Shown here: piece after piece, positions 16,711 to 25,518 of the stretch | Layout of the letters: each line of letters begins with the position of its first letter | Position numbering within the stretch: the stretch's first letter is position 1 | DNA from: Natronorubrum thiooxidans | GTDB lineage: Archaea; Halobacteriota; Halobacteria; Halobacteriales; Natrialbaceae | DNA length: 64,000 nt | Direction: 5' to 3' | Assembly (NCBI RefSeq): GCF_900156475.1 | Contig: NZ_FTNR01000012.1 | Span: 1 to 64,000 of the forward strand | The notes under the pieces: generated by a model | The model's input: only the letters and a program-made list of their open reading frames with translations | Told to the model about the DNA's origin: nothing | The model's database searches: none | Program-made: the position numbers and the translations under genes

Positions 16711-18426
16711 TCAGGCAGCGCCGCGTCGCTGGCTGTCCGAGCCGCCACCGGAATCGACACTGGGTGCGCTGTCGGGACGAGTCAGCGCTCGTCGGTGTGC
16801 GATCCAGGCACGAACGGTACCGTCTCGCGTTTTCGCGACGAAGATCCCGATCGAGACGCCGAGCACTGTTCCAGGGACGGCGAATCCGGCGAGCGAGTCA
16901 CTGTCGTCATCATCTGTACCGCCATCGTCACCGTCGCTCGTGTCCACCGCCACGCGCTCGAGCGTGTCGTCACCCTCGGGTGCAGCGCCATCGTTGATTT
17001 CATCGAGGTCGTCAACCGATGGTGCACGGACGATCGTCACCGTTTCGCCGTCGCGATCGATGGCGTACGCGCCGGGGTACTCGTCGTCGACCGTGTACGT
17101 ATCCTGTCGATCCGCGACGGGCTCGGCGTCGTGGATCTCGAGCAGGTCGAGATAGCCCGTGACGAACTGCTGGGCGTCCTCGCTCGAGCGCCACTCGGTC
17201 TCCCAGACGTAGCCGGTGTCGGTCGCCGTGGGATCGTCGACAGTCGCGTCGACGTAGACGGCCAGTTCATCGCCGGTCCAGCCGTCGGTGTACGGCTGAT
17301 CGTAGTCGTATCCCGAAAGACCGTCCGCGAGCATCGCCTCCGAATCGATCACCGACGGCTGGCTCCGGTCATGGATGTCAGCACCGAACATCGACACCAT
17401 CGCGGCCTCACCGACCGTCTGTCTCGCCGGTTCGCCGTCGACCTCGAGAGGGACCCACGCGTCGCCCGAGCGGTCCTCGACCGTGACTTCGACCGGCTCG
17501 CGCTCCTCGTCGGAATGGATCACCGTCGACGAACTCGTCGGTGGGTCGTCGTAGGCCGCGTTCACTGCCGCCCAGCCGCCGTCCTCGCGAAGCGAGTCGA
17601 TGTACGCCGACCCGTCGTTGTAGGGCTGGTAGAGGGTCATATAGAGCCCCCAGTTGAGTTGCGAGAACTGTTCGGAGTTCGGCTCCGACTCGCCGGGCTG
17701 GGCACACGCCCACTCGTCACTACAGCGAGTTTCGTACTCGGTCTCGACCCAGGCGGCATCACCCTCGATGAGCCCGTTCGTAGCGACATCTTGATCGATC
17801 GTCATCCGGTCGTAACTCGAGAGATCGAACTGCTGGTCTTGGAGCGCATGGACCAGTTCGTGGCCCAGAACGGTCTCGTCCAGTTCGGGCGTCTCCGTGG
17901 TGTCCGAGACGACGACGATCCGGTCAGTCTCCGGATCGTAGTAGCCGCCGACGGCGCCGCCGTACATCGACTCGAACTCGTCGCCGGCGTCAGTGTCGCG
18001 GTCGACCATGAACAGCGTCTCGTAGGTGACGTTTTGGATAAGCTGTTCGTCCTCGGTCGTCTCAAGGAAGATGTCTTTGTGCTCGGTCTGGTACTCCTCG
18101 CGGGAGATGACCTCGACCGGCACGTCGTCCTCGAACGTCATGTTGCGAATTTTCTCGACGCGTGCCATCGAGCGGTAGACGACTGGCTCGAGTTCGTCGT
18201 CATCGACGACGGCATCGTCACGGTCGTCGACGGGGAGCTCGTCGTCGTACCAGTAGCCGTTAACGTAGCCGACGGTGTCTTCGGTGGTCGGGTCGTCCGG
18301 TCGGTCGGGCGAGTCGTCCACGAACAGCCCCGGGACCACACCACCGGCCGCGGCCAGTGCCAGAACGAGTGTCGAAATCGCAACGAGCGCGACGAGCAGT
18401 CGCGTCCGCGTCAGTGTGGCCGTCAT
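16711..18426 (-). CDS. Membrane-anchored HELVH surface protein, paralogue of the preceding one
   Basis: A 571-aa protein starting at MTATLTRTRLLVALV. It has an N-terminal hydrophobic signal or anchor, then a domain with YRSMARVEKIRNM, VEVISREEYQ and VLGHELVHALQDQQFDL (zinc-type HELVH). A NGLIEGDAAWVE segment carries the likely distal Glu ligand. Near the C-terminus a Asp/Ser/Thr-rich spacer leads to a transmembrane helix (AGFAVPGTVLGVSIGIF) and a short Arg-containing tail, so unlike its lipoprotein paralogue it is anchored at the C-terminus. The 55-base gap and shared domain point to tandem duplication. ATG 18426 is preferred over any upstream codon. Confidence 0.82.
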   Translation of the reverse strand: MTATLTRTRLLVALVAISTLVLALAAAGGVVPGLFVDDSPDRPDDPTTEDTVGYVNGYWYDDELPVDDRDDAVVDDDELEPVVYRSMARVEKIRNMTFEDDVPVEVISREEYQTEHKDIFLETTEDEQLIQNVTYETLFMVDRDTDAGDEFESMYGGAVGGYYDPETDRIVVVSDTTETPELDETVLGHELVHALQDQQFDLSSYDRMTIDQDVATNGLIEGDAAWVETEYETRCSDEWACAQPGESEPNSEQFSQLNWGLYMTLYQPYNDGSAYIDSLREDGGWAAVNAAYDDPPTSSSTVIHSDEEREPVEVTVEDRSGDAWVPLEVDGEPARQTVGEAAMVSMFGADIHDRSQPSVIDSEAMLADGLSGYDYDQPYTDGWTGDELAVYVDATVDDPTATDTGYVWETEWRSSEDAQQFVTGYLDLLEIHDAEPVADRQDTYTVDDEYPGAYAIDRDGETVTIVRAPSVDDLDEINDGAAPEGDDTLERVAVDTSDGDDGGTDDDDSDSLAGFAVPGTVLGVSIGIFVAKTRDGTVRAWIAHRRALTRPDSAPSVDSGGGSDSQRRGAA

Positions 18427-18559
18427 ATGGGGTGGATAGGCTTTCATAAGAAGGCGAGCAGCAAAAGACCGCTGGTCGACCGGGACGAGCGCTAGCAGCT
18501 GAGACCGAGGGCAACAGCCACGAACGTTTTGCGGAACGCCGGCGTAGTGTTTTATACGC

Positions 18560-19138
18560 ATGCACCTCGAGCCAGCACGCACGGCCGTCGTCGTCGTCGA
18601 CATGCAAAACGGGTTCTGCCACCCCGACGGCTCGCTGTACGCACCGGGCAGCGAGGCGGTTATCGAACCGATCGCCGACCTCGTCTTTCGCGCCCACGAG
18701 GCCGGCACGACAGTGATTTTCACCCGAGACGTCCACCCGCCCGAGCAGTTCGACGACGCACACTACTACGACGAGTTCGAACAGTGGGGCGAACACGTCC
18801 TCGAGGGGTCGTGGGAGGCCGAAATCGTCGACGAACTCCCGGCCGACGAGGCCGATCTCGTCGTCGAAAAGCACACCTACGACGCGTTCTACAACACCGA
18901 ACTCGAGGGGTGGTTGAACGCCCGCGGGATCGACGATCTGGTTCTCTGTGGCACGCTCGCGAACGTCTGTGTCCTCCACACCGGTGGCAGCGCGGGCATT
19001 CGTGATTTCCGGCCGCTCATGGTCGACGACTGTATCGGCGCGATCGAAGACGACCACCACGAGTACGCCTTAGAACACGCCGAGTGGCTGTTCGGCGAGG
19101 TCGTCACGAGCGACGACCTCGAGTTCGACGGTGCGTGA
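18560..19138 (+). CDS. Isochorismatase-family hydrolase, probable nicotinamidase
   Basis: A 192-aa cysteine hydrolase. The catalytic triad of the family is visible: Asp in VVVVDMQNGF (residue 14), Lys in VVEKHTYDAF (about 102) and Cys in GTLANVCVLHT (about 135, after the cis-peptide region). The metal-binding Asp/His region of nicotinamidases is suggested by FTRDVHPPEQFD. Nicotinamidase would convert nicotinamide to nicotinate, feeding the phosphoribosyltransferase encoded at 14011-15174. Other isochorismatase-fold amidases cannot be excluded. Confidence 0.87.
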   Translation: MHLEPARTAVVVVDMQNGFCHPDGSLYAPGSEAVIEPIADLVFRAHEAGTTVIFTRDVHPPEQFDDAHYYDEFEQWGEHVLEGSWEAEIVDELPADEADLVVEKHTYDAFYNTELEGWLNARGIDDLVLCGTLANVCVLHTGGSAGIRDFRPLMVDDCIGAIEDDHHEYALEHAEWLFGEVVTSDDLEFDGA

Positions 19139-19363
19139 TCGGCTCGAAGACCGTTCTTCGGGGCGCAGCCGTCGAGAGCGGAGCGACGAACGGACCGAAG
19201 TGAGAGTGTTTTCAATGGTCCCCGTCAAACAATATGGTATGACCACCCATCGGTCCGCACGGAGACTGGACCGCGAGCGAACGGAGCGATCGACTGGCGA
19301 GCCATCGACCAGCCACCCAGTAACGGAGCCAACAGCCGACAGCACTGCACTCGAGTGGTCGAA

Positions 19364-19525
19364 ATGAGTTCTCGCCGACTGCGCTCGATGTACATCTTCG
19401 GCATCGGGCTGAACGCGGTCGCGTTGGTGTATGCAGCCATGGACGGCTCGCCGCTGTTTGCGGGGACGTTCGGCCTCGTCATGGTGTATCTGGGCGTGCG
19501 CTACTGGATGCTGACGAACGAGTAA
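19364..19525 (+). CDS. Small two-helix membrane protein
   Basis: A 53-residue frame starting MSSRRLRSMYIFGIG and ending RYWMLTNE. It predicts two transmembrane helices (about residues 9-25 and 32-47) after a basic N-terminus, which gives an N-in topology by the positive-inside rule. Codon use matches the host, with GC-ending codons. I do not recognise a family. It sits with another tiny membrane protein gene 56 bases downstream in the same direction. No partner is identifiable. Confidence 0.65.
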   Translation: MSSRRLRSMYIFGIGLNAVALVYAAMDGSPLFAGTFGLVMVYLGVRYWMLTNE

Positions 19526-19581
19526 AAGCGTGTCTCACTGCAGGTTGAGTCGTATACCACCGGGGCTCGAACACGAGTCCA

Positions 19582-19761
19582 ATGCTCGAGTCGGTTCCAG
19601 CCCCCGTCGAAGCAGCGATCTACCTCTACTTCGTCGCCGTCGGTGCAATCGGCTGTTATCTCCACGGATGGCTCTGGCTCAGCCATCGACGCCAGAATCA
19701 AGGCCTTGAGTCCGCCCCATCGCACCCCCAAGCCGACGACGGGGCCCGCTCGGACAGATAA
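19582..19761 (+). CDS. Small single-helix membrane protein
   Basis: A 59-residue frame: MLESVPAPVEAAIYLYFVAV, then a continuing hydrophobic stretch to about residue 33 ending in WLWLSHRR, then a hydrophilic tail with Asp/Arg. This looks like one transmembrane helix with a charged C-terminus. It is codirectional with the 53-residue membrane protein just upstream and ends 22 bases before the stop of the convergent thioesterase gene. Function unknown. The reading frame and host-like codon use support it, but there is no family evidence. Confidence 0.6.
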   Translation: MLESVPAPVEAAIYLYFVAVGAIGCYLHGWLWLSHRRQNQGLESAPSHPQADDGARSDR

Positions 19762-19783
19762 GTCGTCTTGAGGCGAGGTCTCC

Positions 19784-20269
19784 TTACTCCGGTCGGAAGA
19801 TCCGGAACGCGCCCTGTCCGGTCGCGACTTCGCGTGTCTCGCCGTCTGGCGTGGTGCTCTCGACCATGATCTCGCTGACGCCGACGCTGCCGCCGACGCG
19901 GATCACGTTCGCCGTTGCCACGAGGTCGCCGACCGCAGGGCGGAGGTAGTTGACGTTCAGGTTGATCGTCGCGATTCGTGCATCGAAGGGGTTGTCCATG
20001 GCTGTCCGCAGTGCGAGTCCGCCCGCCGTATCGATCAACGTCGCGGCGATTCCGCCGTGAAGGTCCGCCCGTCCGTCACCAGACGGGGACGGGCGCTTGT
20101 TGCTCAGTTTCTCGTCGTAGGGCACCGACAGCGTCATCGTCCCCTTGCCGATGTGTTCGACGGTCGTCCCGATCCACGAGAGGAACTCCTGATTCTCCTC
20201 GATAAAGTACTGCAGCAGACTCTCGAGATCAGCGAACTCCTCGGGGGTGGGCTGCGTGTCGTCGGTCAT
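19784..20269 (-). CDS. PaaI-family hotdog-fold thioesterase
   Basis: A 161-aa protein of the PaaI/4HBT class that hydrolyses acyl-CoA thioesters. The hotdog helix region is DLHGGIAATLIDTAGGLALR, where the family pattern HGG...LxDxAxGxA places the catalytic Asp. The beta strand TINLNVNYLRPAVGDLVATANVIR is the typical second half. A 20-residue acidic N-terminal helix precedes the fold. It is monocistronic and convergent with the small membrane gene. Substrate not predictable. Confidence 0.9.
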   Translation of the reverse strand: MTDDTQPTPEEFADLESLLQYFIEENQEFLSWIGTTVEHIGKGTMTLSVPYDEKLSNKRPSPSGDGRADLHGGIAATLIDTAGGLALRTAMDNPFDARIATINLNVNYLRPAVGDLVATANVIRVGGSVGVSEIMVESTTPDGETREVATGQGAFRIFRPE

Positions 20270-20453
20270 GCCCTGTGGTCTGCTATCGACGCTCTTTACC
20301 GCTACGCTTCTGGGCTGTCACGTTGTCGATCGTTGTTGGCTCGCCGGCGTGATTCGCCGTGACCGTCGAGCAGCACCGAACGCTGTCCAAACTCAAATCG
20401 CGATTTCAGCCTCGAGAAGAAATTTACCGGAACCCGGTGAAGCAAGCGAACAG

Positions 20454-21854
20454 ATGCCGACAGATCGACGGACCCTGCTCGCGTGTTCCGGCGCATTCCT
20501 CGCGGGACTGGCCGGTTGTGCGGGCACGGACGACCCGAACGCGACCGATGATCCGAATTCGAACGGCGAGACGCCGAGCCCCTTCGACGGCGAGGCACCC
20601 GACTTCCCGACACTCGAGTTCGTGACCGATCCCGACCTCGAGGCCGCCCTGCTGGCCGACCAGCTCCGCGGTAACGTCGCCTTCTCGCTCGAGCTCCTCG
20701 CGGAACTCCGCGCGGACGAGCCGGACGAGAACCTGTTTTTCTCGCCGTACAGCGTCTCGGTTGCGCTCGCGATGACCTACGCCGGCGCTCGAGGCGAGAC
20801 AGCCGCGGAGATGGCCGACGCACTGCGCTACGTACTCGAGGGCGAGGACCTCCACGCGGCCTTCGGCGCGCTCGAGACCGAATTCGAGCAGCGAAACGAG
20901 GACGGCGCGACAGTCGAGCAACCGGCGTGGGCAGTCGACGAGTCCGACGGCGATGACGAAGACGCCCTCGGCTTCGAACTCTCGAGTGCGAACGCCGTCT
21001 GGACGGACGAGGGTCTCCCGCTCGAGGCGGGGTTCCGCGAGGTGCTCGAGGCCTACTACGGCGCTGGCGAGCGACTGGTCGATTTTACGGGCAGTCCCGA
21101 GCAAGCACGCCAGGAGATCAACGCGTGGGTCGAATCGCAGACGAACGATCGGATCGAGGAGTTGCTCCCGGAGGGATCGATCGACGCCTCGACTCGGCTC
21201 GTCCTCACGAACGCGGTCTACTTCCTCGCCGCCTGGGAGCACGACTTCGATCCCGCGGAGACCGAGCCCGGCACGTTCACGAGCCTCGACGGCAGCGAGA
21301 CCGAGGTCAACCTGATGCACCAGACCGCCGAGTTGCAGTATGCCGAGGTCGATGGCCACCAGCTCGTCGAACTCCCGTACGCCAACGGCGACACGAGCAT
21401 GATCGTCATCCTCCCCGCCGAGGGCGAGTTCGAGACGTTCGAGGAGGCGTTTACGGTGGATCGACTGGCGACCATGCTCGAGGAGACGTCCCAGCCGCAG
21501 GTCGACCTTACACTCCCAACGTTCGGGATCGAGTCGAAGTTCAGCCTCGTCGACGTGATGCAGGAACTCGGCATGGAGCGGGCGTTTGGCGCTGGGGCGG
21601 ACTTCAGCGGCATGGTCGAGGACGACGTGGGACTGTTCGTTGACGACATCGTCCACCAGAGTTTCGTCTCAGTCGACGAGGAAGGAACCGAAGCGGCAGC
21701 CGCGACGGCAGTCGAAATGGTCGAATCTGCCCCGTCGGAGCGCGTCGAGATGATCGTCGACCGCCGCTTCATGTTCTACATCCGCGATCGGCCGACCGAG
21801 ACGCCGCTGTTCTGGGGTCGGGTCGTCGACGGCGCGACGCTTCAGAACGACTGA
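20454..21854 (+). CDS. Secreted serpin (serine protease inhibitor) lipoprotein
   Basis: A 466-aa serpin. The N-terminus is a lipoprotein signal (RRTLLACSGAF... AGC, Cys about 23) followed by an Asp/Asn-rich linker. Core serpin elements appear in order: NLFFSPYSVSVALAMTYAGARGETAAEM, SSANAVWTDEGLPL, INAWVESQTNDRIEELLPEG, LVLTNAVYFLAAWEHDFD and FVSVDEEGTEAAAATAVEMV. The hinge EEGTEAAAAT matches the inhibitory consensus, which favours true inhibition over a non-inhibitory role. Counting from the hinge Gly as P15 puts P1 at Ser in VESAP, expected to fit subtilisin- or elastase-like proteases. C-terminal RRFMFYIRD..TPLFWGRVVD closes the fold. A cell-surface location is expected. Confidence 0.93.
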   Translation: MPTDRRTLLACSGAFLAGLAGCAGTDDPNATDDPNSNGETPSPFDGEAPDFPTLEFVTDPDLEAALLADQLRGNVAFSLELLAELRADEPDENLFFSPYSVSVALAMTYAGARGETAAEMADALRYVLEGEDLHAAFGALETEFEQRNEDGATVEQPAWAVDESDGDDEDALGFELSSANAVWTDEGLPLEAGFREVLEAYYGAGERLVDFTGSPEQARQEINAWVESQTNDRIEELLPEGSIDASTRLVLTNAVYFLAAWEHDFDPAETEPGTFTSLDGSETEVNLMHQTAELQYAEVDGHQLVELPYANGDTSMIVILPAEGEFETFEEAFTVDRLATMLEETSQPQVDLTLPTFGIESKFSLVDVMQELGMERAFGAGADFSGMVEDDVGLFVDDIVHQSFVSVDEEGTEAAAATAVEMVESAPSERVEMIVDRRFMFYIRDRPTETPLFWGRVVDGATLQND

Positions 21855-21960
21855 CGAGCGGCGGTGATCGCCGCGCTTCATACGGTCTGCTGTAAGTCAT
21901 TCCCGGTGCGACCGCGAGCAGTCCTGCGGTCGCGCCAGTAAATCGTTACAACAAACCGCA

Positions 21961-22830
21961 TCAGCGGCCGTCGCTCGAGCGAACCCGAACCCGCACGCGC
22001 TCGCCCACCTCGAGCGTTCGATCCGGACAGATAAGTTTCGCGCCGAAGTCGGCGTCTCGAGCGCAGAACAGCGACAGGCCGGTGATCGACTCGCCGTTTG
22101 CCGTGACGACCACGTCGTCCCACGTGATCGTGCGCCCATCGGCGACGCCGAGTCGGTCGCCGTTGAGCGAGACGATCCCGTCCTGACTGGCACCGTGGAC
22201 GCCGCCGCCGTCGTAGTGTGGAAGCCCGCCGTCGAGAACGCCCCCGCCGTCGGCACGAACGCCGACAAACGTCTCGCCGGGCGTGGGGTGTGTCGGCGCA
22301 TCGAGCACGGCGTAGGTCTCGCCGGTCGCGACCACCGTTCCGGTGCCGTCCCACGCGAGGGGGCAAACGTCGACACCAACCTCGAGCGGGAGCGATCCAG
22401 TCGCTCGGTGGAGGTTCTGGTCGGGTCGGCGGACGCCGACGTGAAGGTGGTTGTCAACCCACGGGGCGAAAAAGCCAGCCCGAACGAGTTCGCCAAGCGA
22501 CTCGCCCCGCTCGACGTGCTGGCCCGCCTCGACGGACGGGTCGACGTGAAGAATCCGGACGACGAGTCCCTCGAGGTCGGCGGGGCCGTCACACTCGAGC
22601 AGGATCAAGTAATCATGTTCGGGCGCGTAGGGTTTCGACGGCGCGCGAACGGCTCTGGTCTCGAGGACGGTTCCGGAGACGGGACTCGGTGCGGCGGTCG
22701 TCCGGCCGTCCCGGAGCGTGCCGGGATAGAGGTCGATCGCACACCCCTCGTCGTGGGCGGGGTACGGCGAGTTGTACAGTGAGAAGCGTTCGTACTGCGC
22801 AAGCGTCGCCTCGGGGAGCGTCACGGCCAT
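21961..22830 (-). CDS. M23/LytM-like (duplicated hybrid motif) protein
   Basis: A 289-aa protein. Residues about 25-135 resemble the M23 metallopeptidase fold: GCAIDLYP, PVSGTVLETRAV, VRILHVDPSVEAGQHVERGESLGEL and WVDNHLHVGV. The last has the HxH zinc motif and IDLYP holds the family Asp. The His expected just before the Asp (HxxxD) is replaced or displaced (HDEGCAID). A beta-rich C-terminal half follows. Haloarchaea lack murein, so a classical role is unlikely. No signal peptide is visible. The domain assignment is by pattern and the activity is unknown. Confidence 0.65.
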   Translation of the reverse strand: MAVTLPEATLAQYERFSLYNSPYPAHDEGCAIDLYPGTLRDGRTTAAPSPVSGTVLETRAVRAPSKPYAPEHDYLILLECDGPADLEGLVVRILHVDPSVEAGQHVERGESLGELVRAGFFAPWVDNHLHVGVRRPDQNLHRATGSLPLEVGVDVCPLAWDGTGTVVATGETYAVLDAPTHPTPGETFVGVRADGGGVLDGGLPHYDGGGVHGASQDGIVSLNGDRLGVADGRTITWDDVVVTANGESITGLSLFCARDADFGAKLICPDRTLEVGERVRVRVRSSDGR

Positions 22831-22892
22831 CGTGTGTCTGGTTCGTCTGGGCAGCGGGAGCGTTTAGGTCCATCGGGTACAATCGGAGACTG

Positions 22893-23612
22893 ATGCGCGT
22901 GATCCGCGGCCGTGCGGCGACGATCGAGGCCGACCGTGATGTGAGCCGCGAACTCCTCTCAGACGCTGCCGACGGCGAGCCGGCAGTGCGTGTCTGGACG
23001 CCACACCGCCAGATCGCGTTCGGCCGCCGGGACCGACGACTCGAGGGATACGACGCTGCCCTCGAGTTCGCCCGTGAGCGCGGCTTTCCACCCATCGAAC
23101 GCGACGTCGGCGGGCGGGCAGTGGCTTACGACGGCGAGACGACGCTCGCGTTCATCCGCGCCGAACCGGCTGGGGACTTCCGTCGCGGGACAACCGCCCG
23201 GTACGAGCGAGCCACGGAGACCGTCGAACGGGCGCTCCGCTCGCTCGAGGGCGGACTCGAGGTCGTTGCTGGGGAGCCGGACGACTCCTTCTGTCCGGGA
23301 ACCCACTCGCTGTCGGTCGTCGATGCGGCCGGCCGACGACGAAAGCTCGTCGGCCTCGCTCAGCGGGTCAGACAGGACGCTGCCGTCGTCGCCGGGATCG
23401 TCCTCGTCGACCACCGTGACGCGCTCGCGGCCGTCCTCGAGGACGTCTACAACGCGCTCGGGGTGTCGTTCGATCCCGAGTCAGTCGGCACCGTCGCGGC
23501 CGGCGGTGGCCCCGCCGATGCGGCCGTCGTTCGCGCGGCGCTCGAGGACGCCCTCGCCGGCGACGAGGCGACCGACGTGACGATCGACTCCGTCGGCGAA
23601 GACGGCGAGTAA
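22893..23612 (+). CDS. Lipoate--protein ligase A family protein (BPL/LplA fold)
   Basis: A 239-aa protein starting at MRVIRGRAATIEADRD. It shows the biotin/lipoate ligase fold pattern: VWTPHRQIAFGRRDRR, IERDVGGRAVAYDGETTLAF (equivalent to the RxxGGGxVxHD motif), and a VGLAQRVRQDAAVVAGIVLVD core with the usual GAQ...G sequence. The lysine normally used for adenylate binding (RKLVG) is present. Such proteins attach lipoate or octanoate to 2-oxoacid dehydrogenase or glycine cleavage subunits. None of those is in this window. The start is chosen because everything upstream is a shadow of the divergent gene. Confidence 0.82.
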   Translation: MRVIRGRAATIEADRDVSRELLSDAADGEPAVRVWTPHRQIAFGRRDRRLEGYDAALEFARERGFPPIERDVGGRAVAYDGETTLAFIRAEPAGDFRRGTTARYERATETVERALRSLEGGLEVVAGEPDDSFCPGTHSLSVVDAAGRRRKLVGLAQRVRQDAAVVAGIVLVDHRDALAAVLEDVYNALGVSFDPESVGTVAAGGGPADAAVVRAALEDALAGDEATDVTIDSVGEDGE

Positions 23613-23693
23613 CGAGGAGGTAACGTTTTTCCGCTCGAGGGCTTCGGTCTCGAGTATGTACGCTCGAGTGCGACCGCTCGCGGAGGGTGGTCG

Positions 23694-24209
23694 ATGACCG
23701 ACGGTCGGCCCGACGGGGCAGGGACACGCTGGACGGAACTCCTCGAAGACGCGAGAGCTATCGCCGAGGAGTACCGAGAGAACGGCTGGGACGCGATCGT
23801 ACTGGAGCCGACCGCGATCGCGCCGGTCGAACACGCGGACCGAACCGGACTCGATGTGGCGGTCTCGAGCGAGGCCTACGACCTCGTCGAAACCCTTGTC
23901 GAGGACGGCGACGTCACCATCACCGCTGCCGACGTCTACTATCGCCCGCCGGAACGCGACGACCACGAGCGAATCGCCCTCGTTGTCGAGCGCGACGACG
24001 AGCGGGAAACGGCGATTTTCGTCCCGCTGACCTACGACCTCGAGGACTCGCGTGCTGTCTTCGAGACGGCCCTCGCCGAGGAGGAGTTGCTGGTTCACGT
24101 CACGCCAGCGGCGACCGATGCCGAGGCCGACCGGTGGGTCAGCTTCTCGCACGAAGACCCCTCGCTGTTCCTCGAGGAGGCGGACGTTCGAGGCTGGGGC
24201 GAGCAGTAG
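23694..24209 (+). CDS. Conserved acidic haloarchaeal protein, function unknown
   Basis: A 171-aa soluble protein starting MTDGRPDGAGTRWTELLEDA. I recognise no catalytic motif. Predicted structure is an alpha/beta mix with a helical N-terminus (DARAIAEEYRENGWD), strands VTITAADVYYR and RIALVVERDD..TAIFVPLTYD, and a C-terminal helix; WDAIVLEPTAIAPV and DRWVSFSHEDPSLFLEE are noteworthy. No signal or membrane segment. It lies 81 bases after the lipoate ligase-like gene, in the same direction, so cotranscription is possible. Confidence 0.75.
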   Translation: MTDGRPDGAGTRWTELLEDARAIAEEYRENGWDAIVLEPTAIAPVEHADRTGLDVAVSSEAYDLVETLVEDGDVTITAADVYYRPPERDDHERIALVVERDDERETAIFVPLTYDLEDSRAVFETALAEEELLVHVTPAATDAEADRWVSFSHEDPSLFLEEADVRGWGEQ

Positions 24210-24244
24210 TGCGCCGTTAGTCGTGGTGGCCTCTCAATGCGGGG

Positions 24245-25273
24245 TCACTCACGAAGCCAGCGGAGCAGGTCGGTGAGGAACGTGGGTTGTTGCGATGGCC
24301 GATCGCACGGTTCGGAGTCGAACGTCCCGTTGAGCGCCATCGAGTGATCGTCGTAGTAGGCATAGAGGTTCTTCGGGGCTTCGTATCGACCACCGTAGTG
24401 TCCGACGGGGCCGGTCGTGTCGATGATATTGTCCGTGCGATCGTCTGTGAATTTGAAGTTATCGCGTTCGTAGATGGGGTCGCCGTCGAGCCAGTATCGT
24501 ACGACACCGTCTTCGTTGCCGTCGCCGTTGGTCATCGTGTTCACGCGCACATAGTACTCGAAGTCGTACCACACACCCGGTTCGATCTCTGGTGCTGCGA
24601 GCGCGTACGGTTCGCCGTCGATGATGTAGTCGTGGTCGCCAACGCCGCTTCCATTGTTCACGTGGTAGGTGTTCGAGAGGAGGTAGAACGGCCCCTCCGG
24701 ATCGGTATCTCGACTGGTCACGTACATTCGATTGCTCCAGCCGTTGGTCCCGTCGGGAACGCCACCACCGGCGCTCCCGTCGCCCAGCGCGATCGCACAG
24801 TTCCAGAGCCGGCAGTTCGACGGCTGTCGCCCCTCCATCGACCAGTTGGAGTTGAGCGCAAAACTGACGCGTCCGTTGAGTTCCACCAGTCCGTCCTCGA
24901 ACTGATAGTGCGTGCTTGCACCCCAGTGGTCGTCTTCACGAATCCGCATCTGGAGAGCCGTCGCTCCGGAGTTGGTCGGACTCGAGACGAAAGTCAGGTT
25001 GTCGGGGTCGCCGTTCGACAGCCAGTAGATGTCCGCCCAGCTGTCGTAGTCGTCGTACTCGAGGTGAATCTCCTCGTCCGGCCGGTTACACGCCGCGCTC
25101 GCACTGTCGACTGCCGTGCCTGTAACGCCGAGCAGACTGCTGGTACCTAAGAATCCGCCCAGACGAAGCGTTCGTCGTCTGGTGACGCTGGCGGACGCCG
25201 TCGGTTCGCTCGCGTCGGTTCGGTCGCAATCGCCTGATCCGTGCCCATCACGGGAGTTGGTAGTCGTATCCAT
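24245..25273 (-). CDS. Tat-exported polysaccharide lyase-like / lectin-fold protein
   Basis: A 342-aa secreted protein: TRRRTLRLGGFLGTSSLLG is a twin-arginine signal with a cleavage site near SAA-CNRP. The mature part has the pattern ALQMRIREDDHWGASTHYQFEDGLVELNGRVSFAL, which resembles the concanavalin-like jelly-roll fold of the heparin lyase/PL14-type families, and a DGEPYALAAPEIEPGVWYDFEYYVRVNT strand pair typical of these. No lipobox is present. The role may be degradation or binding of extracellular polysaccharide. The fold assignment is moderate; I cannot name a catalytic residue confidently. It is convergent with the upstream conserved gene. Confidence 0.65.
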   Translation of the reverse strand: MDTTTNSRDGHGSGDCDRTDASEPTASASVTRRRTLRLGGFLGTSSLLGVTGTAVDSASAACNRPDEEIHLEYDDYDSWADIYWLSNGDPDNLTFVSSPTNSGATALQMRIREDDHWGASTHYQFEDGLVELNGRVSFALNSNWSMEGRQPSNCRLWNCAIALGDGSAGGGVPDGTNGWSNRMYVTSRDTDPEGPFYLLSNTYHVNNGSGVGDHDYIIDGEPYALAAPEIEPGVWYDFEYYVRVNTMTNGDGNEDGVVRYWLDGDPIYERDNFKFTDDRTDNIIDTTGPVGHYGGRYEAPKNLYAYYDDHSMALNGTFDSEPCDRPSQQPTFLTDLLRWLRE

Positions 25274-25518
25274 CCGAACTGGAGTAGCAACGCACCAGTA
25301 ATAGTATCCGAGTCGTTACCTGAAAATAACGTCGCTATCATCGATGGCTACGGACAGTTGTCGGTACTGGGAGAGTGTACGTCGCGTGACTGTCATCGCA
25401 GCTCATAACTGCGGACACGAGTCGCCGTACTGGACTCGAATCGGTCGCCTGAAATGGCAGTCTACCGTTGCAAGCGGACCGTTTGGTTGTGTGCAACGGA
25501 CTGACGGTCCCGGAACAG

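Noticed and set aside
15313-18495. Plus-strand open frame of more than 1000 codons
   Set aside because: It is opposite two well-supported surface-protein genes; long antisense frames are common in GC-rich haloarchaeal DNA and it shows no domain.
19131-19367. 78-codon frame after the nicotinamidase-like gene
   Set aside because: Low-complexity Arg/Ser/Glu content, no promoter, and it overlaps the start of a better small gene.
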